Below are positions 26,533 through 34,668 of a stretch of 64,000 bases of DNA, in pieces. Under the pieces are notes generated by a model, which worked only from the letters and a program-made list of their open reading frames with translations, did not search any database and was not told where the DNA came from. The number at the start of each line of letters is the position of its first letter. Positions within the stretch are counted from its first letter, which is position 1. Position numbers and translations under genes: made by a program. This stretch comes from an uncultured Bacteroidota bacterium (lineage in GTDB: Bacteria; Bacteroidota; Bacteroidia; Bacteroidales; P3), in the NCBI GenBank assembly GCA_902784865.1, contig CACZWL010000005.1, positions 1 through 64,000 on the forward strand, written 5' to 3'.

Positions 26533-26785
26533 TTTTAACATTTATTAGGAAAGTTGGAGGGCTGTTTTCGAGAGTTTCGTTTTCGGCCGCGGAGGGGAAA
26601 TTTTCCGGTTTCGGGCCGCGTAAGATGTTGACCGCCAGTGCGATGTATTTATATATCTGAAAATGCGGCATTTACGCCATCTGGTAGGTGAATGGTAGGT
26701 ATATGGTTCGACTCTGGTAGGTGTCTGAAAAGTGATTTGTTAATAGATGTTAAACGAGGGTGTGTTTAACATCTATTAACAAATC
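26533..26785 (-). repeat. Composite dispersed element, copy 1 (upstream of helicase)
   Basis: Read on the reverse strand it has, in order: a 22-bp perfect hairpin (26785-26764 / 26755-26734, 8-nt loop), CACTTTTCAG, CACCTACCAGAGTCGAACC, TATACCTACCATTCACCTACC, AGATGGC, about 95 bp of other sequence, and a 47-bp segment (26579-26533) starting CGAAACTCTCGAAAACAG. All these blocks recur in the same order at 52515-52767; the last block differs at only two positions. The 523-bp gap 26371-26893 contains nothing else but promoter, operator-like repeat and a terminator. Confidence 0.88.
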
Positions 26786-26823
26786 CCCGCCGCCGACCTT
26801 TGCGAGGGGGGGGGCGTAAAAGG

Positions 26824-26863
26824 GGCAGGGTGCCCCGCGTGTGTGTGTGGGGGGCACCCTGCC
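26824..26863 (-). terminator. Terminator after the T9SS subtilase
   Basis: GGCAGGGTGCCCC and GGGGCACCCTGCC form a 13-bp perfect stem around a GT-rich loop; on the reverse strand it is followed by CCTTTT. Confidence 0.75.
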
Positions 26864-26893
26864 GATGAAAAAAACATCAGTGGCGTGTGTGGA

Positions 26894-29800
26894 CTATCTG
26901 GCGGCCACCACTTTGCGTGCCGGGCGGTCGCCGACGCGGACGAAGTAGACGCCCGCGGCGGGCAGGTCGACGCATGTGGGCTCGGTGGCGGTGCCGTGGT
27001 GCAGCGTGCGGCCCATGAGGTCGGTGATGGTGAGGGGCTCGCCTGCGGCGCCGAGGATGGTCAGCACGGTGCCCTGCAGCGAGAGGTCGATACCCTCCCA
27101 GGCCACGTCGTCGATGCCAACCTCGGCCTCGAAGTAGGCGGTGTAGGTGGCGTTGCCGTTGACGGTGACGGTGCGGGGGTTCTGTGTGTTGTTGTCTTGC
27201 CAGCGCACGAAGCGGTAGCCGCTGTTGGGCGTGGCGGTCAGCGTGGCCGTGGCGCCTTGGTTGTAGGTGCCGCCGCCGTTGACGGTGCCCATGGCGGTGT
27301 TGTTGCTGCTGACGGTGATGGTGTACTGCGTGGGCGGTATGGCCTCGAAGTAGGCGGTGTAGGTGGCGTTGGCGTTGACGGTGACGGTGCGTGGGTTCTG
27401 CGTGTTGTTGTCCTGCCAGCGCACGAAGCGGTAGCCGCTGTTGGGCGTGGCGGTCAGCGTGGCTGTGGCCCCTTGGTTGTAGGTGCCGCCGCCGCTGACG
27501 GTGCCCATGGCGGTGTTGTTGCTGCTGACGGTGATGGTGTACTGCGTCGGGGCGGGCGGGGCTGTCGAGGCGGTGATGGTCACGTCGTCAATCAGCAGGT
27601 AGGTGCCTCCCAGCGTCATGTAGACAAAGGCCACAAAGACGGTGTCGTTCTGCGCGACAGAGAAGCTGTAGGAGCGGTTCTGCCATTGCGTGGAGTTGAC
27701 AGAGTCGATGAGGTAGGGCGTGGCTGACCCATCGGGCAGGATGGCGTAGTAGAGGGTCTGTGCCTGGTAGCAGCGTGCTTTCCAGGAGACGGTGTAGGTG
27801 CCGGGGGTGAGGATGGCGGGCGAGACAAGGTAGTCGTTGTTGTAGTTGGAGGTGCGTGTGTTGGTGATGCCGGCGCAGGCGCTGTTGTCTACCCCCACGC
27901 TGTTGAAGAAGAACCATCTGTTTTCGCCGTCGTTGGTGGCGTCGTTGTCGGGGTCGAAGACTTCCCAGCAGTCGATGTTGCCGTCGAAGTCCTCGGTGTA
28001 GGGGAAGGCGGTGATGATGCAGGTGTTGGTGTCGAGCGCCCCCGAAGGGGTGTCGGCCTCGAAGTAGGCGGTGTAGGTGGCGTTGGCGTTGACGGTTACG
28101 GTGCGGGGGTTCTGCGTGTTGTTGTCCTGCCAGCGCACGAAGCGGTAGCCGCTGTTGGGCGTAGCGGTGAGTGTGGCAGTGGTGCCGCTGATGTAGGAGC
28201 CTCCGCCGCTGACGGTGCCCATGGTGGTGTTGTCGCTGTTGACGGTGAGGGTATAGGTGGTGGGGGCGGGGTTCTGTATGCCGCCTGCGGCGTTGATTTT
28301 GCCCCATCCGTAGAGGTTGCTTCCGTTGGCGGGAATGGAGCCTGTATGGCTGTCGCTGATGGCGGTGGAGTGGGCCAGGGCTTTCACGGCGGTATGGGTC
28401 AGGGTGGGGGAGCCCTGCAGCCAGAGGGCCACTATGCCTGCGACGAAGGGCGAGGACATGGAGGTGCCCTGCATGAGGGCGTAGTGCTCTGTCACGCCCC
28501 CGATTGTGGTGCTGGCAATTCCGTAGGCGGTGCCGTTATAGTAGCTGCTGTTGAAGCGGTTCACCGGGGAAGCGATGAACTCGCCGGGGGCGATGATGTC
28601 GGGTTTCGTGCGGCCGTCGAGTGTGGGGCCGTGGGACGAGAAGTAGGACAGCGCCCCAATGGCACTGCCGGTGGAGTACTGGTAGTTGTCGAGGGCTGTC
28701 CACTGGTTGCGGGTGACATAGGCGCCCACGGAGAGCATGGAGTTGCCCGAGCCGCCCAGTTCCCCCACGGTGTAGTCGGTGTTGCCAGGGGTTACGCTAT
28801 AGAATCCGCAGTCGATAAAGCTGCTGCCTTGTTTTGAGGTCCAGGCATGCAAGGTCTGGGGAGTGGTGCTTTTTATTACCACCGCCACGCGGTAGTCGCT
28901 GCTGTAGTTCTGCAGGGCGTCGGCATCGACGCGGAATGTGATATTCTGGCGATTGTTGTAGGGGTTTGTGCCACCTTGGTACACGTAGAATGAGACGGCG
29001 TTGGCCAAGGTTCCGTTGTCGCTGTTCGTGGCATTGGAGAGGTAGTAGTAAGAGCTGGCGGCAAACGACCCGTCGGAGGTGTCTACGATGGCGAGTCCGG
29101 CCATATAGCTTTTGTTGGGTTCGCCCCAGATGTCGATGTATGTGGTGCCGTAGTTGTTGCCGGAGAAGTCGAGGAAGCTGTAGAGGAGCGTGTCGGTGTT
29201 GGTGAAGGCTTTCTGCAGGTGCAGGTTGTCGCTGCCTTCGTTTCCGGCCGAACCCACCAGGACCACGCCTTGGGTGTTGGCGAGCAGGGTGTCGCAGTAG
29301 CGGTCAAAGGCCGATGTACCATCGTGGGGACCCGTGTGTCCTCCCAGGCTCATGTTGATGACGCATGGTTTGTTGACAGACTGGGCGTAGTCCATGATGT
29401 ATTGTATGCCGTCGAATATACTGGTGCTTCCCATGGTGGTGGCCACCATGACGATATCTGCCGCAGGGGCCACTCCGCGGTAGGTCTTGGCGGTGGCGTT
29501 GCTACCGCCACATCCGGCGGCGATACCGGCCACGTGTGTGCCGTGTGTTTCGTCGCTGTCGTCGGTCTGGGCTGCTATGATGGCAGAGGCGGTGGTGTAT
29601 TCCGCTCCGTAGTTGAATCCGCTGGGAGCGTTTCCGGTAGTGGCGTTCTGATTCCATACCCGCTTGACGCGAAGGGTGGTGCCGGTGCTGTCGTAGAAGG
29701 CGGCGTGGGCATACTCGAAACCTCCGTCGATGATGCCCACCACCACGCCGCTCCCGTCGTAGCGCTGGCTGTAGCCTGTGCCGGCGTAGAGGGCGTTCAC

Positions 29801-30244
29801 GCCGGTGGCGGCACGGGCGAGGTCCATCGTCTGATGCACGGTTGTTCCGATGTCTATCGTCTGGCATACACCCGACGTGGCTAGGGCGTAATATCGGTCA
29901 AGAGGGATCAGCACGGTGTACATGCTGCCCACCGAGCGATTAATCGCCACGCCATAGGCTTTCAGTACGGAAGCGTCGGTGCCGGCGGACAGCTGCACGT
30001 AGGCATTGACGGCCGGGCCGTGGCTGGTGCCGACGAGGGTGTAGCGGCTGGCCAGTTCCTGGGTGCTCATCCCCTCTTTCGCCAGGTCAAGCAGGAGGAA
30101 TGCGCTGGTGGCGCTCAGGCCGTTTGCCTGATACCGCGTCTCCGCGGGGGCTGTCTGCATGGGCGTGGGGCGGAGGCTCTTGCCTTGTGCCGTCGCCACA
30201 GCCGACAAGGTCAGCAGTGCTGCCAGAAGGATCGTTTTCTTCAT
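26894..30244 (-). CDS. Secreted T9SS-type subtilase with InlB-like repeats
   Basis: 1116 residues. Signal peptide ends TATAQ. Propeptide about 60-140; S8 domain with D173 (VVVGIIDGGF), H234 (DETHGTHVAG), N335 region (GSAGNEG) and S595 (GTSMSSPFVAG). The domain carries a large insert between the Asn and Ser motifs. After about residue 650 come three nearly identical InlB/Flg_new-type repeats (GYRFVRWQDNNTQNPRTVTV), the first separated from the others by a choice-of-anchor J-like domain (FPYTEDFDGNIDCWEVFDPD). The last 75 residues (LTITDLMGRTLHHG, GVYFVRVGDRPARKVVA) are a type A T9SS sorting domain. Its ATG lies 6 bp after the stop of the stand-alone propeptide-like gene. Confidence 0.93.
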   Translation of the reverse strand: MKKTILLAALLTLSAVATAQGKSLRPTPMQTAPAETRYQANGLSATSAFLLLDLAKEGMSTQELASRYTLVGTSHGPAVNAYVQLSAGTDASVLKAYGVAINRSVGSMYTVLIPLDRYYALATSGVCQTIDIGTTVHQTMDLARAATGVNALYAGTGYSQRYDGSGVVVGIIDGGFEYAHAAFYDSTGTTLRVKRVWNQNATTGNAPSGFNYGAEYTTASAIIAAQTDDSDETHGTHVAGIAAGCGGSNATAKTYRGVAPAADIVMVATTMGSTSIFDGIQYIMDYAQSVNKPCVINMSLGGHTGPHDGTSAFDRYCDTLLANTQGVVLVGSAGNEGSDNLHLQKAFTNTDTLLYSFLDFSGNNYGTTYIDIWGEPNKSYMAGLAIVDTSDGSFAASSYYYLSNATNSDNGTLANAVSFYVYQGGTNPYNNRQNITFRVDADALQNYSSDYRVAVVIKSTTPQTLHAWTSKQGSSFIDCGFYSVTPGNTDYTVGELGGSGNSMLSVGAYVTRNQWTALDNYQYSTGSAIGALSYFSSHGPTLDGRTKPDIIAPGEFIASPVNRFNSSYYNGTAYGIASTTIGGVTEHYALMQGTSMSSPFVAGIVALWLQGSPTLTHTAVKALAHSTAISDSHTGSIPANGSNLYGWGKINAAGGIQNPAPTTYTLTVNSDNTTMGTVSGGGSYISGTTATLTATPNSGYRFVRWQDNNTQNPRTVTVNANATYTAYFEADTPSGALDTNTCIITAFPYTEDFDGNIDCWEVFDPDNDATNDGENRWFFFNSVGVDNSACAGITNTRTSNYNNDYLVSPAILTPGTYTVSWKARCYQAQTLYYAILPDGSATPYLIDSVNSTQWQNRSYSFSVAQNDTVFVAFVYMTLGGTYLLIDDVTITASTAPPAPTQYTITVSSNNTAMGTVSGGGTYNQGATATLTATPNSGYRFVRWQDNNTQNPRTVTVNANATYTAYFEAIPPTQYTITVSSNNTAMGTVNGGGTYNQGATATLTATPNSGYRFVRWQDNNTQNPRTVTVNGNATYTAYFEAEVGIDDVAWEGIDLSLQGTVLTILGAAGEPLTITDLMGRTLHHGTATEPTCVDLPAAGVYFVRVGDRPARKVVAAR
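27122..28253 (-). repeat. Three near-identical about 205-bp repeats in the subtilase gene
   Basis: Copies at about 27122-27327, 27338-27546 and 28052-28253 share long blocks such as CAGCGCACGAAGCGGTAGCC and differ at few bases. They encode the InlB-like repeats. Two are adjacent; the third is 500 bp away. Confidence 0.85.
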
Positions 30245-30250
30245 ATTATT

Positions 30251-30703
30251 TCATTGTTTCAGTTTGTATTCTGCTGGGAATGAGATGTGGATGGCTTCGG
30301 CCACGCCGGAGTCGATAAGTGCGGCCAGACGTTTGGTCGGGATGCGCACCGAGTATGAGTTACCCCTGATGTGGCTTATTTTCACCTTGTAGGGCGAGAG
30401 GTCCTTGGCGCTATGCCCTTTCGCCAGTTCCAGCAAGGCTGGCACATAGTAGCGGCATCCCTTGCGCTGAAGGGCGTAGCGTTCGATGAGGTCGCTGTCG
30501 TCGCGCTTTACGTCGCGTCCCAGCCTGTCCAAGTCGTCGCGCAGCATGGCGGCTGCCGGCGAGAGGTACGGGGTGGAGGAGGGGGCGGACGCCGTCGGGG
30601 CCACAGGCATGTCGGGGAGCTTTCCCAACTCTTTCTGCGCCGTGGCGGTCAACGTGATGGCCAGCAGGAATGCCAGCAGTGGCAAGGGGTTGTGTGTGTT
30701 CAT
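30251..30703 (-). CDS. Stand-alone subtilase-propeptide-like secreted protein
   Basis: 150 residues from the ATG at 30703, signal peptide ending TATAQ. Residues about 75-142 align without gaps to residues about 67-134 of the subtilase encoded next: both have RYxL, then V-A---L--G--A--L--Y-V-I----G--Y-V-IP--R--AL--SGV---I-I. That region of the subtilase is its propeptide, so this protein looks like a free propeptide, which could act as a folding helper or inhibitor (I9-like). It has no catalytic motifs. ATGA overlap with the NUDIX gene upstream and 6 bp spacing to the subtilase point to one operon. Confidence 0.78.
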   Translation of the reverse strand: MNTHNPLPLLAFLLAITLTATAQKELGKLPDMPVAPTASAPSSTPYLSPAAAMLRDDLDRLGRDVKRDDSDLIERYALQRKGCRYYVPALLELAKGHSAKDLSPYKVKISHIRGNSYSVRIPTKRLAALIDSGVAEAIHISFPAEYKLKQ

Positions 30704-31212
30704 GGCGTGTGTGTATTGATGGGGAGGCCGTCCAGTTTGGCGGCGGTCATTATGTCGTTCTGGTAGTCCAGCTTCATGCTGAAGAAGGGCTGCTCGTCGT
30801 CGAGCAGGAGGCGGAGGAAGAGCTTGTCGCCCTCCCAGAGGTTGATTGTCGGGTCGCCAATGCCGTCGGCGAGAGGGAGGTCGGTTTTGCGGGTCCAGGC
30901 CAGAGTGCCCTCGTCGTCGATGTCCATGTCGGGCTCGCCCTCCCACTCGGTGGCGGTGAAGAGGTGCATGTACTCGTTGTCCCACGTGTCGGAGATGAAG
31001 GTGACGATGCCGCGGTAGCGCCAACGGGTGACGGTGAGTCCAGTCTCCTCCTTCACCTCGCGCAGCATGCACTCGTCGGGGCTCTCGTCGGCCTCGCACT
31101 TGCCGCCGACGCCGATCCATTTGCCGTGGCTGGCGTCGTGGGCCTTCTTCACGCGGTGGAGCATCAGGTAGCGCTCTCCGTCGTCGATGTAGCAGAGGGT
31201 GGTCTGTTTCAT
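30700..31212 (-). CDS. NUDIX hydrolase, MutT/8-oxo-dGTP diphosphatase type
   Basis: 170 residues. Complete Nudix box GGKCEADESPDECMLREVKE plus ETGL (GX5EX7REUXEEXGU) at about 37-59, preceded by HGKWIGVGG. Resembles bacterial 8-oxo-dGTP diphosphatases (TTLCYIDDGERYLMLHRVKK start). Probably nucleotide-pool cleaning. Overlaps the propeptide-like gene by four bases, an odd partner for a housekeeping hydrolase. Confidence 0.9.
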   Translation of the reverse strand: MKQTTLCYIDDGERYLMLHRVKKAHDASHGKWIGVGGKCEADESPDECMLREVKEETGLTVTRWRYRGIVTFISDTWDNEYMHLFTATEWEGEPDMDIDDEGTLAWTRKTDLPLADGIGDPTINLWEGDKLFLRLLLDDEQPFFSMKLDYQNDIMTAAKLDGLPINTHTP

Positions 31213-31224
31213 GGCAGTTTTTTC

Positions 31225-31251
31225 TTCTAGAATTTCTAGAGATTCTAGCAG
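31225..31251 (-). repeat. 9-bp CTAG tandem array upstream of the NUDIX gene
   Basis: TTCTAGAAT, TTCTAGAGA, TTCTAGCAG: three contiguous units of the family seen at 10663 and 14608, 13 bp before the NUDIX ATG, where leader sequence would lie. Confidence 0.85.
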
Positions 31252-31285
31252 AAAAGGCCGCTATCGGCGGCCTTTTCTTTTTTTT
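31251..31285. terminator. Hairpin terminator between the small protein and NUDIX genes
   Basis: GAAAAGGCCGC, loop TATCG, GCGGCCTTTTC: perfect 11-bp stem, followed on the plus strand by eight T. It lies downstream of the 45-residue gene on the reverse strand, where the T residues are inside the stem. Confidence 0.7.
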
Positions 31286-31296
31286 GTGGAAGGGAT

Positions 31297-31434
31297 TTAG
31301 TCCTCGGCGTTGATGATGGCTTTGTGGACAGCATTCCAGCCAGCGGCGGTGATACCCCAGTTGTTGGTGGAGTTCTTGTTGCCGGACACGCGGACTTTTC
31401 TTCTCTTCACTTTTTTGTTAGCATTGATACCCAT
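31297..31434 (-). CDS. 45-residue basic small protein
   Basis: ATG at 31434 to TAA at 31297. The sequence starts MGINANKKVKRRKVRVSG, continues NKNSTNNWGITAAGWNAVHK and ends AIINAED: a strongly basic first half and a helical-looking second half. Support for a real gene: its own consensus promoter (31510-31517 with TTTG 20 bp upstream), a 76-nt leader and a hairpin after the stop. No named family recognised; a nucleic-acid-binding role is only a guess from charge. Confidence 0.65.
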   Translation of the reverse strand: MGINANKKVKRRKVRVSGNKNSTNNWGITAAGWNAVHKAIINAED

Positions 31435-31509
31435 GGTGTATACTTTTTAATTGTTTATATTCTTGATTTCCAGTCCGTAATGCGTGTATTGCGCAAAACA
31501 AACGTGCTG

Positions 31510-31517
31510 CAAAGATA
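31510..31517 (-). promoter_or_regulatory. Full Bacteroidetes promoter for the 45-residue gene
   Basis: Reverse strand TATCTTTG with TTTG at 31541-31538, spacer 20 bp; among the best promoter matches in the window. Confidence 0.7.
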
Positions 31518-31573
31518 CTAACATTTTTTCAACTGGCCAAATTTTTTTTCGATGGGCTGCTCTTCTGCCCGAA

Positions 31574-31604
31574 ATAAAAAAGGAAAGCGCATGTTGCGCT
31601 TTCC
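31574..31604 (-). terminator. Terminator after the TPM gene
   Basis: Reverse strand GGAAAGCGC, loop AACAT, GCGCTTTCC followed by TTTTTT. Ends the lipoprotein-DUF4301-lemA-TPM operon. Confidence 0.85.
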
Positions 31605-31643
31605 CGGGTTGTCGTTGTTGTCGGCGTTGTCGTCCAAAGAAGG

Positions 31644-32429
31644 CTAGAAGCGGCCCGAGGCGCCGCCGCCGCCGAAGCTGCCGCCGCCGAAGCCTCCGAA
31701 TCCGCCACCGCCGAAGCCGCTGCCCATGCCGCCGCTGCCCCACATGCCGGGGAAGCCGCCGATGTAGATGCCACCGCCTCCGCCGCGCCGGTGGTTATTG
31801 TTGTTGAACTGGTCGGGGTGTTTCTTGGCGTAGCGGCGGATGAGGATGACGGCCACGGCCATGATGACGGCCATCAGGATCATGCCTCGCAAGGCGTCGC
31901 GCCGGCCGTCCTGGCGGTACTGCGCGTAGCTGTATTCGCCGCGCACTACGGGTTCTATCACGTCCAGCGCCTGCGTGATGGCGCGGTAGTAGTCGCCCTC
32001 GCCCAGGGCGGGCAGCATCTCGTCGTCGATGATATGCTTGCAGAACACGTCGGGCAGGGCGCCCTCGAGGCCGTAGCCCGTGGCGATGGCCACGGCGCCC
32101 CAGTTCTCGTCGGCGGTCTTGCTCTTGATGAGGATGACGAGGCCGTTGTCGAACTCGTCGCGCCCCACGCCCCACCGCTCGCCGATGCGCTGCGCTGCGG
32201 CGTTCTCGTCGTCGCCGTTGAGGGTGGGGGTGATGACGATGGCAATCTGGTTGGAGGTGGAGTCGTCGAGAGTCACCAGCCGCCGCTCCAGCGCCTCGCG
32301 CTGGTCGGCGGCGAGGATGCCGGCGTAGTCGTTCACCAGTCGGGACGGCTTCTCGGGTGTCCATTCCGTTTGTGCCGAAGCGTGCAGCCACAGCAATGTC
32401 AGTGCCAGCAGTATGGTCAACCTCCTCAT
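31644..32429 (-). CDS. TPM-domain (YgcG-like) membrane protein
   Basis: 261 residues. Signal peptide ending ASAQT; TPM domain about 28-165 with LVNDYAGILAADQREALERR, SNQIAIVITPTLNGDDENAA and the GNGLVI-like DNGLVILIKS; a membrane helix near 185-205; then a Gly-rich tail (GGGGFGGFGGGSFGGGGASGRF). TPM proteins are often paired with LemA, as here, and are envelope proteins of unclear function, some with phosphatase activity. Confidence 0.9.
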   Translation of the reverse strand: MRRLTILLALTLLWLHASAQTEWTPEKPSRLVNDYAGILAADQREALERRLVTLDDSTSNQIAIVITPTLNGDDENAAAQRIGERWGVGRDEFDNGLVILIKSKTADENWGAVAIATGYGLEGALPDVFCKHIIDDEMLPALGEGDYYRAITQALDVIEPVVRGEYSYAQYRQDGRRDALRGMILMAVIMAVAVILIRRYAKKHPDQFNNNNHRRGGGGGIYIGGFPGMWGSGGMGSGFGGGGFGGFGGGSFGGGGASGRF

Positions 32430-32438
32430 TTGTCTTGA

Positions 32439-32471
32439 CTCCTTAACTTCTGTCTCCTTAACTCCTTAAAA
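32439..32471 (+). repeat. 15-bp-period CTCC array between lemA and the TPM gene
   Basis: CTCCTTAA, CTTCTGT, CTCCTTAA, CTCCTTAAAA; same layout as 13640-13672. It covers the lemA stop codon. On the reverse strand it supplies AAGGAG words in front of the TPM gene. Confidence 0.82.
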
Positions 32472-33059
32472 ATTGAATTCCACCTGCACCGGCTCCGCGG
32501 CCTCGGCGGGGGCGGTGAAGTAGCCCTTCTTGTCGAAGCCCAGCATGCCGGCCAGCAGGCTCGTGGGGAAGCGGCGCAGCTTGGTGTTGTAGTTCTGCAC
32601 GGCCTCGTTGAACTTGCCGCGCTCCACGGCGATGCGGTTCTCCGTGCCTTCGAGCTGGGTCTGCAGGTCGCGGAAGCCGGCGGTGGCCGTCAGCTCGGGG
32701 TAGCGTTCCACGGTGACTTTGATGGTGTTGGCCACGGCTTTGGACAGCTTGTCCTGCGCCTGCTGGTAGGCCTTGATTTGCTCCTCGCTGAGGGTCGAGG
32801 GATCCACGGTGGTCTGCTCCACGCCGGCGCGGGCGTTGGTGACCTCGGTCAGCACGCTCTTCTCGTAGTCGGCGGCCCCCTGCACGGTGTTCACCAGCTG
32901 CGGGATGAGGTCCATGCGGCGCTTGTAGACGTTCTCCACCTGGCTCCAGGCCTTGCTGACGTTCTCTTCCTCGGTGACGAGCTTGTTGTTCACGCCGATG
33001 CCCCACAGCACGATGGCTGCCAGCACGGCGACAATGGCGATAATCGTTCCTTTTTTCAT
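32466..33059 (-). CDS. lemA: LemA family protein
   Basis: 197 residues with an N-terminal membrane helix (IIAIVAVLAAIVLWGIGVNN) and the LemA helical domain: VSKAWSQVENVYKRRMDLIP, QLVNTVQGAADYEKSVL, RYPELTATAGFRDLQTQLEG and ENRIAVERGKFNEAVQNYN. Role unknown in Bacteroidetes. 36 bp upstream of the TPM gene and 37 bp after DUF4301. Confidence 0.94.
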   Translation of the reverse strand: MKKGTIIAIVAVLAAIVLWGIGVNNKLVTEEENVSKAWSQVENVYKRRMDLIPQLVNTVQGAADYEKSVLTEVTNARAGVEQTTVDPSTLSEEQIKAYQQAQDKLSKAVANTIKVTVERYPELTATAGFRDLQTQLEGTENRIAVERGKFNEAVQNYNTKLRRFPTSLLAGMLGFDKKGYFTAPAEAAEPVQVEFNF

Positions 33060-33096
33060 TCTATTAAGGTGTTGTTTTTTTTATTTAATGGAGTGC

Positions 33097-34656
33097 TCAC
33101 CCTTCGCGGTGCTCTTTGCGGAGGAGGTCGTTGACGGTCTTGACGGGGTTGAAGGTGGCCACGGGCACCTCCACGAAGAGGGTGATCCAGTGGGCCATGG
33201 CGCCGTTCCACAGGCCGGGCAGCTCCTGCGACTTGAGGGTCTGCGCCCCCTTGCTCTTCTTGCTGATGAAGCCGGTCTTGGGGTCGACATACTGGCGCAG
33301 GTCGAAGTAGCGGCCACGGTAGTTACGGGTGCTGCAGACGAGGTCGACGGGGTTGAAGTGGGTCGAGGCCTGGAAGATCTCCTCCTGCTGCGGGTCTTTG
33401 TGGTTTATCTGTGCGGATTCCACTATCTGGAGGCTTCTATTGCCCATGGTATCAATGGTGTAGAATGGCCCGCCGCCGGGTTCGCCAAGGTTCTGCACCA
33501 TGCCGCAGATGCGCATCGGGCGGTTGAGCAGGGCATGGAGCGTCTTGGCGTCGCAACCCTCTGGTACCATGATATGTAGCGTCTCTTGGGCGAAGCGCTT
33601 GAGGCGGCCGAGGGTCTTGGCGTCGGGGCGGCTGTCGAGGGTGCGGAGGGCGTCGAAGACCTTGCCCTGCAGCTCGAGCAGCATGCCGGCCAGCACCTGC
33701 TTGTAAATCACCGTGGTATGCTTCATCCAGTCGGGCACCACGTTGTCTATATTCTTTATAAATATAAGGTCGGCGCGTTGCTCGGCCAGGTTCTCGATCA
33801 GGGCGCCGTGTCCGCCGGGGCGGAAGATGAGGCGGCCCTCGCCTTTAGGGCTGGTTGTTCCCGGTTGGTCGCCACCTTCGCGCAGCGGCTGGTTCTGCTC
33901 GTCGACGGCGATGATGTCGGTGTAATGCTTTTGTTCCGAGAAGGTTATGTTGAGTTTGATGCCGAAGGTGCTCTCGTAGTAGTGCTTCACCTCGGAGAGT
34001 TTCTTGCGGAAGGCCTTGCGGTGCTCGGGCGAGATGGTAAAGTGCAGGTTGACAGTGCCGTCTGTATTCCGGGCGTAGAGGGCGCCCTCGACGATGTGCT
34101 CCTCGAGCGGGGTGCGCTGCACCTCGCCGTAGCGGTGGAATTTCAGCAGCGCCTTGGGCAGGCTGCCGTAGGCGAGGTACTGCTCCTTGAGGAGGAAGTT
34201 GATAACGGTGGAGTAGTCGCCGCGCTGCAGGTAGTCCTCGATGTCGAGGTCGGCACGCAACATACATGCTTTCAGGTCGTTGAAGAAGGCGAAGGAGTGT
34301 ATGTTCTCCAGGAATTCCTTCACCTCGGGGAATTCTTTTTCGAAGTTGTGGGCCACGCCGAAGTAGGTGGCGGCGAAGCTGTAAAGGTCTTTGAACATGC
34401 GCGTTGCGGCGCCGGAGGCGGGGACGAACTTGAGCACTTTCTTGCCGCGACCGAGGGTGCGGTAGAGTTTCTCATAGCGCAGTATCTCTTTGTTGTCGAG
34501 GCAGATGATGCCGCCGTTGGCGGGTGTGGCGGCCGCGTCAAGGTGGCTCTTGGGGAAGCCCTCTTTGAAGTGGTCTATCTGTTGTTGTACGCGTTCGGTA
34601 GTGAGACCCAGCTGCTGAAGTTGCTGCAGGTCCTGTTCGGTGGGTTTAAAAATCAT
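33097..34656 (-). CDS. DUF4301 family protein
   Basis: 519 residues, cytoplasmic. Matches the Bacteroidetes DUF4301 family as I know it: KVLKFVPASGAATRMFKDLY near residue 73, FIKNIDNVVPDWMKH-like IFIKNIDNVVPDWMKHTTV, GGHGALIENL and CGMVQNLGEPGGGPFYTIDT. The GAATRMFK and NIDN words recall nucleotidyl/sugar-phosphate-transferase folds, but no activity is established. 12 bp after the lipoprotein gene; part of the operon down to the TPM gene. Confidence 0.8.
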   Translation of the reverse strand: MIFKPTEQDLQQLQQLGLTTERVQQQIDHFKEGFPKSHLDAAATPANGGIICLDNKEILRYEKLYRTLGRGKKVLKFVPASGAATRMFKDLYSFAATYFGVAHNFEKEFPEVKEFLENIHSFAFFNDLKACMLRADLDIEDYLQRGDYSTVINFLLKEQYLAYGSLPKALLKFHRYGEVQRTPLEEHIVEGALYARNTDGTVNLHFTISPEHRKAFRKKLSEVKHYYESTFGIKLNITFSEQKHYTDIIAVDEQNQPLREGGDQPGTTSPKGEGRLIFRPGGHGALIENLAEQRADLIFIKNIDNVVPDWMKHTTVIYKQVLAGMLLELQGKVFDALRTLDSRPDAKTLGRLKRFAQETLHIMVPEGCDAKTLHALLNRPMRICGMVQNLGEPGGGPFYTIDTMGNRSLQIVESAQINHKDPQQEEIFQASTHFNPVDLVCSTRNYRGRYFDLRQYVDPKTGFISKKSKGAQTLKSQELPGLWNGAMAHWITLFVEVPVATFNPVKTVNDLLRKEHREG

Positions 34657-34668
34657 GGTATGAGAGGG

